In this document: piece by piece, positions 48,201 through 60,260 of the stretch
How the letters are laid out: each line of letters opens with the position of its first letter
Numbering within the stretch: position 1 is the stretch's first letter
Source of the DNA: Pseudoscleropodium purum
Taxonomy: Eukaryota > Streptophyta > Bryopsida > Hypnales > Brachytheciaceae
Length of the DNA stretch: 64,000 bases
Direction: 5' to 3'
Assembly: GCA_963969395.1 (NCBI GenBank)
Contig: OZ017797.1
Span: forward strand, 2,046,001 to 2,110,000
Program-made: the position numbers and the translations under genes
The notes under the pieces: model-generated
Told to the model about the DNA's origin: nothing
The model's input: the letters and a program-made list of their open reading frames with translations, nothing else
Databases searched by the model: none

Positions 48201-51200
48201 TCTTCAGGAGTAAGATTACATTCGGGAAAATATTTGTCGAGTACACAGCCTGGAAAACATTCCACAGCATCACCCAATTATACATCTGAATACACCCCCT
48301 CTCAATAACATAGTTACATTCTATAACACAGAGATATCCTCCCACACATCTTTCTATGTGCCATGGATTCATCACACCAACGTAATTCCATAGTAGAAAT
48401 GTAGGAAGACTCCTTTTGGCCTATAATCAAACTACGTGAATTCAAATTTGAATTTTTGAACCAAAATTACTCTAAAATGATCTGCATGAGGATCATCACA
48501 AGTGATTGCTCAATCATAAATGTACCATTCATGACTAGCATTGGTGTAATGAAGCTCCAGCCACTCCAACACCAGTCCCACTTTTCCTATTGATATTTGT
48601 AAGGTCTAGCAAATAATCGTAAATCAAAGTTATCATTCTGCATAATACCTTGGCTAGTTGTTCAGTATGCCTTGCAACACTATGCAAAACTGCGCATCCC
48701 TGCAATCAGATTTTCCCACAAAGTCATTGCATTAAAAAAGTTGCTATGTGCTCAAAATGACATTTTTCAAAGTGACAAAATTGTGACATTTAAGTGGGGA
48801 AAGCTCTAAGCACTAGGGCAATCATAGATATGAGGTTCACGATGATTACCAGTATATTTCGGATAATCGAGTCTCATGAAAATACAAAATCTACCTAACA
48901 GAAGCCTAATGGTCAATCCAAGAATCATGAATAAGGCAGAATATACTGAAATCGTCAGGAACCTGATTCAATATGACTAGGCTGTGAATGATGTCACATG
49001 AATTGGCAAGTTAATCAAATGCAATTACCTCTGCCTTGAGTTTGGCATCGGGCTGTTCAACTTCCAGAAACGCGGACACAGGGGGTAACACACCCGATTC
49101 GGCCACCTTGGCGCCCAGTTCAGGTGTATGTTTTGCAATATATGCTAAGGAGTTACACAACGTCCGCCTTAACGGTAAGTCTTTATCCTGGCGCAAAATT
49201 TCCACTTATAAGCCTTTGCACAGAAGTCATATTAAGAGTGTAAACACCAGTGCAGTGTTTTTTCTTCTGCCTATCGAAAGTAAAGTGTCAACTATTTGGT
49301 AAGGACTCCTGACCTGCACTGTACAAAAGGGAGTCAAGGAAGGATCATGCATCCAAGTTAGCGAGGCAATTACTAAAACTCCAAGGGGCATAAAATCACA
49401 TCCCTACAATGACATTACTTATCCCTCTCGGGGTGTTAATTATTGAATTACTCTTGAAAGTGTCATCTACATCTCAAAAACTCTAACAAAAACAACACTC
49501 CAGATGTCCTTTAGCAATTGACACTCCAATTGAGAGGTCGTGTCAGTTTATACTCCCTTTCCTTCAACAGTAGTGGGTTTGCTACATCAAATGCATGCCA
49601 TCTCCCTGACTACGTATAGTGAGTACAGTACATAGAAGCTTAGTAAGCAAATGACACCTACTTTCGGTCACCACAAAAATTGGAAGCAATAAGATAAATA
49701 GCAATCTACGCAATAACTCAGCAAAGCTTACATGGATCAAATCAGTTAGAGATTCCACAGCGCCACGATCCACCGCAATCTGAGCCAGAGCCGGGGAATG
49801 GCGAGCAATGTTGCCGATGGTGCCAGCAGCAATCTCCTTCACCGCAGGGTCGAACTCCAAGAGCACAGGTATAATGAGTTCCATGCCTCCTTGATCCACG
49901 ATAGCTTGCGAATATTGAGCCGAATGCTTCGAGATTGCCCTCAGCACATGTGTTGTTGCCCTCTTACTGAGCCGATGGGCTTCCCTGCAGATATATTCAC
50001 AGAAAAATGATTATCCACCTAACAGTATTTCGATATATACAGACAATTTCGTTGAGTTGGCGTGATTGAAGTTGCCAAGAATTGTGACATTCATCTGCAC
50101 AAAGATCTAAATCTAGGACTGGTATAGGTTTACTTTGCAGGTCAGACACCCTGAAAAGTGCCAAAGTTGTGAAATTCCGTCAATTTAACAAAACTGATGC
50201 TATCTGCAATGAAACAGATCAATTCAGGCCCATACAAGAACCCTTTCAGTTTTGCAATAGAAAAAACTAAACTTAACTAACACAGTCCCACAGAGACTTT
50301 CATGAGGGGGGAATTATGTTCCCGTGGCTTTCAGTGGCTTTCAATGTTATAATGGAGAATTCATATTTGTGGATCATGTACCCTATTTCCGAGAGGATTC
50401 CAATGCAGTAAAATGTGTACTATTTGGAAACTCTATGAACATGTTATGAATTTTGAAGTTTAAAATAGTGAAGTCCCAATTACGAGACTTGAACTGTGAG
50501 CATTACATCTAGTAAGCATTTTTTACTCTGATGGAATATAGAAGTTGATCTCATTTTCTACGAGTAATGTGTTCCGAAGACACTTGCATTGTAAATGAGT
50601 AACTTTCAACCCATCGGAAAGAGTGCCCGTGCAAATGGGGACCCTACCCTAATCTCACTATGATCTACCTGTGCAGTGACTACCGATAAACCAAATTAGT
50701 ATTTACGGTATATGTGCTCCCAATTCCAAGATGCAAAGACTCCATACCTGAGTGAATACAGAAGTTGAACAAGTATTCCTTCGGAAATCATAAATTGGGC
50801 AAGCCGATCATCCCAAGCTGCTAAGCGGCTCAAATTCGCACAAGCTAGCTGTTGAATTCTTTTTGTGTTGTGAAGCAACAGAGGTCTAATAAGACCCATT
50901 ACTCCCGCATTCACAAGGATATCCACATTCTGATCAATTTCAGATCAAGTTGATCAGTAATTTTCGCCTCCGTTTCCAACACATTCCAAACCCTCTAGGA
51001 CCAAGGGGCCAAAACTGGACCTGATGATATTTTGAGCACTTCTGAATGGATTATATGGGGATTATTATTTCATTCAAGTTTGCTTAGTTATTTTTATCAC
51101 CACATTCAATGTTCTGCATTGATTCTGGTGGTATAAATTTTGTCCTGTCTGAATTCTATTCACAATACCATCAACCTAATCTGTCACTATAGAGCCATGA

Positions 51201-51387
51201 AATTTATGATGCCAACAAATTGTTCCAAGTTCCAGCCATAGTTTGGTATAAACTGAGAAGCACCAAGGAAAATAACAAGTGTACGTACCAGAGGTGATTT
51301 GATCAACTCAGCAACAGAAGAGAGAAAGTCATGCTGTGCCTTCTCCCAATTTTCGAAATGTTGAAGAATTGCTCTCGTTGTTGCCAT
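45282..51387 (-). CDS. SPAG6: SPAG6/PF16 axonemal central-pair armadillo protein
   Basis: Eight exons on the minus strand: 51387-51289, 50929-50748, 49984-49732, 49187-49029, 48699-48649, 48249-48048, 47001-46673 and 45602-45282. All introns are GT..AG and every phase agrees, giving 531 residues (human SPAG6 509, Chlamydomonas PF16 566). The family stabilises the C1 central microtubule of motile cilia. The product is a row of armadillo repeats, seen as recurring IAKHTPELG, VCKHTPELAQ, SKHSAQYSQ and GQIGKHTPVHA motifs. The block NERLPGIMALGY crosses the exon 6/7 junction, and EPEDHLKGASAWSLGQIG matches animal SPAG6. The C-terminus ends with the conserved FPEEIRSFY region. For exon 4 the acceptor before GATAAAG keeps frame; an acceptor 21 bp upstream would break it. 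No frame breaks are seen. The product should be needed in sperm flagella. Confidence 0.94.
47144..47700. repeat. Minisatellite-like repeat in SPAG6 intron 6
   Basis: About five degenerate units of roughly 85-125 bp carry TAGAGGATTCCAA, AATAATGCATKATTTGG, ATACTGTATGCAAAA and TTTGCTACATATTTTGCAA. The array makes this the longest intron of the gene (47002-48047). Single related units occur at 33545-33615 and 50390-50450. Confidence 0.75.
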
Positions 51388-52977
51388 AAGCTTTTCTCTA
51401 GGTGCTCAGATTTTCTGTATCCATGACCACAGGTCAGAAACTATGAACGTAAGCCAGCCTCACAAATACCTTAACAAACTGCAGGTCCATCGAATTAAAA
51501 AGAGGATCACTGTGAAGAAACTGAACATGAAAGAAAATTTATCGTGTTGTAATCAATCTCTCCCAAATAGATTGTCTTCGACCCTGCCTATGAGAGGAAA
51601 ACCTTGTGAAATCAACTGCTAATACGGATCAATAGTCACTAATTCTACACGGTTGCTAAAATTCTGATTATTCCCAGCACTGGTCCCACGCTTCACCTTT
51701 CATATCTCCAATACCGGTAGTTCATAAATGCCAATTTTGCCCAACACCAGCAATTGCCATGTTCTTCACTGATTCCAATGATTTGGGCCTGTCGGAATTA
51801 ATGGATTTACACAACAAGATCAACTGGATTCGTCAGTTATGAACGAAGAATCCTTGGTCCTTGAGGGGATAAATGATGCACAGAAACGGTCAATTCTTGA
51901 AAACCTTGGGCATAAGGTAGTCACAAATTGATCCCTTACAGACTCATTCCGTCCTCGTAGCATGCTGCAAAAAAGTCCTGCGAAGAACCCTAAAGGTTTG
52001 GGATCGTTGAGTGTCGGACAGCCCCCTCTCTTCTCTCACTACTGGAACTTGATGCCTACTACCTCTCCAGTTATATCGTAATATGTATCCATTGGTAAGC
52101 GTAAATGGTTCATAAGATGCTAAAGAACACCCAGTGGATTTGAAGCCGCCATTTCCTGAAACCAGTTTAGCAGTACACTGAATAGTCACAAGTAATAATA
52201 ATCTGGGCATTGAAAAAGAATCAGGATCAACTCATGAGTGGACAAGTAGTGATTTATCCCCAAGTAGTGATTGTCAAGAGGACTAACCAATACTCACTTG
52301 AACGAGGTAAGATTGGCAATAATCAATTCAACACAGTGCCAAAATGGGAAATGTGTTTAACATTGTGTCCACACCCAAACTACTGCCATGCAGACATCCC
52401 CATTTCAGAATTCATAACGTTTATCCTGGAATGCACCTCATTCTGAAACTCACAAATGCTAACCCACGATGTATCACGGTTAGTGAACAGATCTAAAGGA
52501 AACCACATAATGTAAAGAACACTTTCTCTTCATTCGCTCTCTGCAATCCTAGATGGAACCATAGTTGCAGCATACTGGACTAAACTCTCACGAGAACAAA
52601 AAGCATGAGGTTCATAAATCCAAGCTGAGATGAGATTCTCATCTTAAGAAGAGGATACTAAATCCTCTGCCTTACATTACAAAAACAAGATTCACATCAT
52701 AATAATAGGGTTTCATATTCTGTACCTACGGCAATTAGATTTCAGTGCAAAACCGAGATTGTTGCTCAACTGTTACCAGCAAGTGGCTCACGAATGTGTG
52801 TCGAGAGGTTCACCTAAATCATAAGAACAGGTTCACAAGATAAACTAGGGTTTCGTACTCTGCTAATATGGAAATTAGGGTTTCAGTGCAAAACCGATTT
52901 GTAGCTCAAATGAGCACGGCAAGCCATCAAATTGCAACACTGTATCAAAAATTCGAGATTCTACAATGGTTGCCCAA
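51388..52977. other. Between SPAG6 and OSTC; SPAG6 5' flank
   Basis: This holds the SPAG6 promoter and 5' untranslated region and the OSTC 3' flank. No further gene was recognised. The composition is intermediate, unlike the transposon-rich AT deserts. Confidence 0.5.
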
Positions 52978-53370
52978 TCACCGCATGTAGGAAGGGATCT
53001 TGATGTGCAAGAACAGCATGCTCATCGTGTAGGCAACGAAGACGCATCCGACGCCGGCTCCCATGAACGAGAGGCGCACATTGCGCGCCCGCGCCTTCTC
53101 GCTCGCGAGGTCCATCATAATCAATCCCATTCCGCCCAGAACGAACATGAATCCGGCCGACAGGCCTTCGATAATGTACTGCCCGTTCACGCGCCCTGGG
53201 AGAAACACCACGGGCTGCACGGCCCCTGTCACGGGATCCTGCTTGCTGCCGATACCAGGAGGCTCCACGATCACGTCGTACACGAATCCCGAGATCACCA
53301 GGAAGTAGGTGAGCAGGACGATGAGGAACACCGTCATCGCTGAGGGAAGCTCCCATGTTGACAGCTTCAT
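52978..53370 (-). CDS. OSTC: OSTC/DC2 subunit of the oligosaccharyltransferase complex
   Basis: One exon encodes 130 residues from the ATG at 53370. OSTC (DC2) belongs to the OST3/OST6 family and links STT3A-type oligosaccharyltransferase to the ER translocon for N-glycosylation. Conserved marks are LPSAMTVF, FVYDVIVEPPGIGS, the GRVNGQYIIEGL block and the end IKIPSYMR. Three membrane segments are visible at about residues 11-31, 62-86 and 98-118. Human OSTC has 149 residues with about 27 before the PSAMTV motif; here there are only eight. The frame stays open upstream without another ATG to a stop near 53510, and a good acceptor (TTCAATTCCAG) sits at 53446. An upstream exon could therefore supply a longer N-terminus. 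The start is uncertain; the identity is not. Confidence 0.92.
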   Translation of the reverse strand: MKLSTWELPSAMTVFLIVLLTYFLVISGFVYDVIVEPPGIGSKQDPVTGAVQPVVFLPGRVNGQYIIEGLSAGFMFVLGGMGLIMMDLASEKARARNVRLSFMGAGVGCVFVAYTMSMLFLHIKIPSYMR

Positions 53371-53856
53371 GACTGGTGATGCGACGAGCGAGCGGGAAAC
53401 GCGAAATGCAAAGTAACGAAATGCAAGCCGAGGAAGGAGAATTTTCTGGAATTGAAAATAAAGTTGCGGGGGTGTAGGAGTTTGGTTGCGAAATGGAGAG
53501 CTTCCGGAGGCTGGCTATGGCGTTTCGAAGCTAAGGGTTCTCTGCGAGACCGCCTTGAAGCGAGTCAAAGTGACGACGAACGTGTTTCCCTCTCCTTGTT
53601 GCGAAAAAGTACAAGACAATCATACTTTAAAGTTTAGAATCGTGAATTTATTTTTCGTAACCCCTAAATGAGCAAACACGCAGTGGATGGACGATGAATG
53701 TTTTGAAGAATGAACTTCATCTAATTACTGTATCAAGTGCTTAGGTTCAACATTCCTTGCTGAATAATTACGGTAAACCAGCCCATTATCAACACCTTTT
53801 TTAACTTCGCTGTTATGAACCTGTGATGTACATTTCAAATGTACTCTATGGATATA
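53371..53856 (-). promoter_or_regulatory. 5' flank of OSTC
   Basis: GC-rich sequence up to about 53600 is expected to hold the OSTC promoter and 5' untranslated region. No TATA box was recognised. Short open frames here are not conserved. Confidence 0.4.
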
Positions 53857-54552
53857 AGGTAGAAACACCCAAAACTGGCCCTTTTAAGAATTCAACATAT
53901 TTGGAGGCATTTTCTCTTTAAAATAATATTTTTGTAGTATTAGCAAGTGAAAATCATGAATATTAAAAAAAAAAATAGATTTTTTAGATGTGATATGTAA
54001 TTTCTATGGTTTTTCAAAGTTGTAGGTCTCTAGAATAGTGGATCTGTCCAATAGGTGCACCCAAATTTGAACCCTGCAAAAATCAGCTTTTAACAAATCA
54101 AAACTCATTATGTGCATTAGGAAAAATCTAAACCCTCCAGAGGGCCGTTAAGGATGTATTTTTCGGCACCCTACAATGCAAGTACAAAAAAAATAATTTA
54201 AAAAATAATAATAATAACATTTTTGAAAAAATAATATTAAAAATATTAAAAATATTTGAATCTGATGTGGTGCTGACGTGGCATAAGTGGTGCCACATCA
54301 GCAACTTTCATTAAAAAATTAAAAAATATTAAAAAAACAATATAAAATCCTCTCTATTTGCATTTGGGGGGTTTAAGAAGGTTCCAAACTCGTAGCCTTC
54401 CGGAGGGCTGAAATTTTTTGTAATGTCTTTCAAATGTGTCAACCAATAAAAATCAAACATTTGAAGGATACATTCATGTAACTCCAGGGACGCTTTCATA
54501 GCATTCTATGGACAAAGAATAGGTACAGGGCTGATTTTGGGTGTTTCTACCT
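53857..54552. mobile_element. MITE with AGGTAGAAACACCC termini, TA target duplication
   Basis: The 696-bp element has terminal inverted repeats of about 20 bp (AGGTAGAAACACCCAAAA at both ends). It is flanked by TA at 53855-53856 and 54553-54554, fitting a mariner/Tc1-type insertion. It has no coding capacity. A reverse-orientation partial copy lies at about 13700-14640, and this copy preserves the empty TTAA site (54148-54151) used by element B there. Confidence 0.8.
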
Positions 54553-54554
54553 TA

Positions 54555-56704
54555 AGAAGGCGGAATTAAAAATTGTGGTAATAGTAGATTGGTTCACCTT
54601 AATGACTATTAGAAAATGTCATTCAACAAATGCCTAATAATAGAAGGGGGTTTTTTTCATACAATTTTTATTCTTTGAAAAAAAATTTCAAAAATTTTAG
54701 TATCTATTTTTACATATGCTTTTATTGTCAACTCTAACCACTAGATATGGTGCTATTTTTTGAAAAAACTTCAAAAAACTTATTAATTATACTAATGAAA
54801 AGTAGAAAAATGTAAATCAAATTTTATATTCTATTTAAATTGATGGTATAAATATTTTGGAGGCATAAAAATTATTTATTATGGTTTTCTTAAAATGATC
54901 TTACGACCTTTTGCTCAAGTACATAGGATTAAATTAAATTTACTATATTTCTATTATTAGTCATTTATTGTATCCAAAATTAAAATTAACCAGCTACAAA
55001 AAAATAAATAATAGAATATCCTTGTAGTGATTCACAAAATTGGAACATTTTGGACTTTTGGGTCATAAAAAATAATGAGTGAAGAAATTGTGAAAGTATA
55101 AATATAAGAATTGTAGTAAATGAGCTATTGTACACTTTTTCAAAAATTTGAAACTAAATGCAATTCTAATTTAATGTTAAATAAACCACAAAGTTTGGAA
55201 CCCTATAGACTAAATTTTAATCTACTTTCTAAAAGTGCTAAAAAATAATTCCTCTCAATTTCTTTAATTTTAAATACCATTGTAAGGAGACATAGCTAAT
55301 TTTGTATTTTAGTTACAATATACTAAAAACTGGTGAATTGTCTTGGTTTTCCAATTAACCACACCCACTTGATTTAGTAAAATCTAGGGTCATTAATCTT
55401 AGCTTAAAAACATTCCTCCCCCCCCCCTATATGTCATTGATCTTCCCAAAACAACTTGGAATACAATATAGGATATGGGATATGGGTATAGACTACAGAT
55501 AATGTATTGATATGGATACATAGTAAAGATTAATGGAAGGAGAGTGTGTTTTTTTGGACATGTATAGTAATGTGTGCAGATGTCTAGTGAAACAATAAGC
55601 ATGTGTACTATAGATGCACAAAAAAATCCGTCAAGATCAACATGGAAAAAACACAAGAAAATCTGAAAAAAAATACCATGTTTTTAGAGAAATGTCACAA
55701 CAAACATGGTTAAAAAAAGTACTCAAAGTGTGCCATGTGGCAGCTACATAAGTACCTTACAAGTAGGCAATGCCACATAAGATTTTTTTTCATTTGACCA
55801 GAAGATGAGGTGTCAATTGATGTTGTAGTTGACGTCATGTTTTTTGAAAATTTTCATATTGTTTTTAGTGACATCAATTTAGACATTCATAAGAATTTGA
55901 ATACTATTTTTAGCAACATCAATTTTGACCTCTAGATGTTTTTTGAGATGTTTCTTGAGACATCAATTTAGATGTTAGCTTAGATGTATGCCATATTCAA
56001 TACATTATACACCATACATTATACAAAATACACCATATATTGTATACAATATACCATTTTGGCAATAATAATGAATGACTTGAAAAGCCTTATTATAAAT
56101 ATTTTGACATGAGAAGGGAAGTTATTTATGCAAGAGGGGTGGTAGGAGGGAAGACAAACTATATGAGACATTTTAAATGTAATTTTTTATTATTAAAAAC
56201 AGAATTTTAAATCTAAGTATTATGATGAACATGATCTTATCTTGCAAAAAACATCCAAACATTACAAAGGATGTCTTAGTTGACATTGCAAAAACACCTT
56301 GATATCACAAAGGACATCTATATTGACATCACAAAAAAATCTACATACAACACAAGACATCTTAGCTGACATCTACTATGACAATGTTAAAATTCTAAGA
56401 TGGCATTAAAGCATGCTGAAGTGGTATGCCACTTCATCCTCTTTGGACACCATATTACTCAAATGCCAATGCAAGTGTCCTTTTTTGGAAAAAAATGCTA
56501 CGTGGTTTGCTTTCACCTAATTTTTTACATGTGGTTACCATTTTACCTTAGGCCCCAAGAATTTCTAGAATTTCACTTGCAATCAAATCTTAAGCCCTTG
56601 CTAATGTGTACAAGGTCATTTGTAGTCTTTTATATTCTTCTTCTTGTCCCGGGTCAAATCCAAAATGTTGGTTCCAACTCCCAACTAAAATTGTAAATGT
56701 TGGA
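54555..56704. other. AT-rich intergenic, no gene recognised
   Basis: A poly-C run lies at about 55418-55427. From 55680 to 56400 there are many loosely repeated phrases about GACATC and TTAGATGTT, suggesting an old degenerate repeat. No gene was recognised; the 98-codon frame at 56400 has no family resemblance. Confidence 0.4.
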
Positions 56705-56712
56705 CCTTATAC

Positions 56713-56965
56713 CATGGTTGTCATAACGGGCGAGTTAGGATTATCGGACGGGACGGACAGATGGTCCGAACGGCTTTAATTTTGTAACCTGACGATCTCG
56801 TCTGCGCCTAGCATGTTCCTTAATCCACATGGCATTCACGTGGCCTACTTTTCCGTTATCAGAAAGTCAACTATGTGTTGACTGTATCGGACGGGCAAGA
56901 CCTCTAACGGATGGGTGAATTGGACAGACGGGCAAACCGGACGTCCATCCACTATGACAACCATG
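56713..56965. mobile_element. hAT-like MITE, 8-bp target duplication
   Basis: The 253-bp element has termini CATGGTTGTCATA and, inverted, CATGGTTGTCATAG. It is flanked by CCTTATAC (56705-56712) and CCTTACAC (56966-56973), an 8-bp duplication with one difference. The interior is more GC-rich than the surroundings and repeats CGGACGGG. Length, ends and duplication fit a hAT MITE. Confidence 0.75.
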
Positions 56966-57298
56966 CCTTACACCTCATTAATATGTAAATGCATGGATAA
57001 AATTTCAGAATTCATGAGTATTCATTCTACGAAATATTTGCATTTGTTGTAGGAAAAATAGTTTTCTCTATACATTGCATGATTAGCTTGTTTGACTATG
57101 ATCATTTGTAACTTTAATTTTGTGTAGTATTGAGTTTTGAATTATTGATTTTTATAATATAGAATTCAATTGAGAGTTTTAGAAGAAAAAAATTAATTCA
57201 AAAACATTAAATATTTATGCATTTGAACATTATTCAATAGAAGTAGGTACAAGGTAGAAACTTAATCCAAATTAATAGTATGTCTAAAATGAAATTAA

Positions 57299-58179
57299 CC
57301 CTTGAAGGACCACTATTCTTTCAAGAGACAAATGGAATTTTAGGTAGGTACCTACAAGCTCAAATTTTTCCTTTCTTTTGTAAAACTTTTTTGAAGATAC
57401 AAAAATGGATTAGCTTCGTGGGGAAAAAAGTTATGCTCAAATAAGCTCATAATAGGGGACAGGAGGCAACCAAAAAAATTCAGAAATTTTAAATTTAAAA
57501 AATAAATTCTCTCATATATAATATTTTTGTTTACATATATAGCTTTGGTTCATTCCATTTGGATTTCTTATGTGAAAATTATGGACAATCTTGTTTTTCA
57601 AGCAATTAAAACATTTTCTTCAAAAAATAACTTGTAGGATTCATGTCTAAATGCAATTCTTATAATTTAAAAAAAAAAAGGTCCACATGGTTTATTTTTC
57701 TTGCTAAAATACTCTCACCATTAAAATTAGTGCATTTTAATTCCATTCTTGAGCTATTAATAATTGAGGTTTTTCTTTTGTTCCTTACTTATTTCTACTT
57801 AAATTTTTTTTAAAGAATAAAAATTAAGTTTTTTTGAATATGCTGGATTTTTCCTAAACTCTCAACTTTGTTTTATACCAAAAAGATTTAAATCGCAAAA
57901 CTTCGTAGTGCAAAAAATTAAGCTTAAAAATGTTCAAAGCCAAAAATTCTTGTCCCATAATGTGCTAAATAACTTGTTTTTTCTACTTGAAATGCTAATA
58001 TCATGCAATCTAGGTAGTCACAAATTCTCAAATTTTTCCATACATTCTCATACTAGTTAGGTATAAGATCCTACAGTTACATGTAGGCAAAAAACAATTT
58101 TTAGAATCTTTTACCTTTTGTTATAGAAATGGAAGTTTAGAGTGATTTTTGGCAAAGAAAAGGCTTTTGTCTGTAGGGA
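57299..58179. mobile_element. TTAA-flanked (piggyBac-like) element, copy E (diverged)
   Basis: The 881-bp element starts CCCTTGAAGGACC and ends CTGTAGGGA, with TTAA at 57295-57298 and 58180-58183. The interior aligns loosely with copies A and C (TCTTGTTTTTC, AACTTGTAGGATTCATG, TCTACTTAA). It is the oldest copy seen. A small reversed fragment of the same family lies at about 58604-58656, next to a TTAA. Confidence 0.65.
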
Positions 58180-58183
58180 TTAA

Positions 58184-59640
58184 AATGCAGTCAACCCAAT
58201 GAGGAGATTGTTTTAGTTCATGAAATAAACCAAACCAAACTATATCATTGGGGAAATTGGAGAAATTACATTCACGTATTGCATCCTACAATCTATTTTT
58301 TGAAAATCATGGTCTAATTGCCCACAGAGCTAGATGGACCAAAACTTCCTTATAAATAATCCAAATGAAATGAATCCAAGATTTGCATATATACACAAAA
58401 TTTTAATGTGTGAGCTAAAAAATTTTAGAAAACAATAAATTATATTTCAAAATATGAAGTAGCTACCACCCATCCCCTGTTCTCAATTTATTTGGGTATA
58501 ATTTTTATTCTTGAGTACTAATCCAAAAGAAAAAAAATTCTCCCTATACATAATAAAATTTATCAATGTTAAGAAAATAGGTCTACAAATCATGGAAAAA
58601 AAAAGACTTGACCAAGATTCCATTTGTCTCTCCAAGGGACAATGGCCTTTCAATGCTTAAACTACCAATTACAATAGTCATCTCAAATTCAATGATGTGA
58701 AACTTTAAAAATTGTCTACTAGAAACGTTCACCTCAATCAAATGTGCTTAATTTGAACAAAAAGTTAGTTTCCTTCTATGTATTCTGTGAGGCCACTAAC
58801 TCACACCCAAAAGAAAAATTACATTCAAGTACTCTATATTACAAGACTCTTTCATTCTTCTTTAAGCTATTTGTTATATATATGCACTAATTATAGAAAT
58901 GCTATAGAAGTACAACTTTAGCATCCCTCCATACATGTATTCATGAAATGTAAAAGAAAGACCTGCCCTTTGTTTCTATTTTCTATTTCAAAATAGTGTT
59001 TAATCTGACCTCACTTGCTTTTTCCCAAAATTACTTGCACTGGAAAAGCCTCTCACTGCCAACGTGGGAGTACAACGTTTCTGTACACATTTCAAAATAT
59101 GCAACCATGTTCTATGTCATATTCATTTCACCATTCCCGCAACAAATAACAGCACCTCATTCTAATTGTAATATTAGTAAGTTTTTTGATACGTACTCTT
59201 CAATTTAGCCTTCCCTAGCCAAAACAACATCATCATCTTCATGTTCTTCAAAATGTGCTCGTCAAATTGAAACATTAGAAAAAATACGGGCTTTTACTAG
59301 TGGATATTATAGTAATACATATACAGATATGAATATAAACTACAAATATTATATTTGTACAAATATAGACTATGAATACAAACTTGAAATATGGATACAG
59401 AATTGAGATACAAATACAAATACGTCATTCATTATATATCCCATATCAAATGCCACACAAAATGCTACTAATACCAATATTACAAATAGAGTTGGGATGG
59501 GAGGAAGGTATTGAAATGAATTCAATTCAATTTAAATTAATTTTTTGAGCGGGTGGAATGGGGGACAAATTGAATTAAAAAATATTTTGAGCATATTGTG
59601 ACACTTGTTACAATGACAATGAGCTCAAAAGAAGCAATAA
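58184..59640. other. AT-rich intergenic, no gene recognised
   Basis: Apart from the TTAA-family fragment near 58604-58656, no gene or element was recognised. Confidence 0.4.
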
Positions 59641-59653
59641 CTACTTTATATTG

Positions 59654-60199
59654 TTATGTAAATAAAGATCATAGCACATAGTAGATCAAGTGCCATAATT
59701 AACACCAAATATGTAATAAAAAACTAAACAAGAATGCATAACAAACACACCCTAAAAAACTATTGAATCTATACACACAAAGTCAAGTGACTTTCACTCT
59801 ACAAAGAAAGAATCAAAGAGTGTAAATGTAAGAGGAGAAGTGAAGCTTTTACTAAATGATAATCGATCATCTCTAAGCAAAGCAAAATACACAATTCTCT
59901 CCAAAAATACTTACAAAACTTGACTTGACAACAATGTCAAGTCAAGAAGCTCTCTCCACCTAAACACTTAAACCCTAAGGTGGATGAATTCTAACATTAA
60001 AATGAAACCCATCCAAGACTAAGAAGAACTCTTATAGGAGTCCATCAAACACTACAATCCGATGTAGAATAGCCCCGATGTCACTTCACGTTATAGCTGT
60101 TGTATAAATAAAGATCATAGCATACAACAGATTGAGTCCTATGACTAACACCAAATAAGAAATCAAAAACTAAACAAGAATGTATAACAAACACAACCT
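59654..60199. repeat. Direct repeat pair, possible LTR region of the gypsy element
   Basis: Segments 59654-59752 and 60099-60199 are about 100 bp each in the same orientation, sharing AATAAAGATCATAGCA, AACACCAAATA, AACTAAACAAGAATG and ATAACAAACACA. They lie 445 bp apart, just downstream (minus strand) of the gypsy remnant and next to a GGGGGG tract on the minus strand (about 60207-60213) that could be a polypurine tract. LTR borders could not be fixed. Confidence 0.45.
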
Positions 60200-60260
60200 C
60201 AAATGCCCCCCTAGCAAATAAAGAACCCCTTCAATTAGTTGGGAACAAACACACACGTAG

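Noticed and set aside
49188..49205. Alternative exon 4 start of SPAG6 just after TATAAG
   Set aside because: It would put the exon out of phase and give an early stop. The acceptor at 49188-49189 keeps frame and matches the family length exactly.
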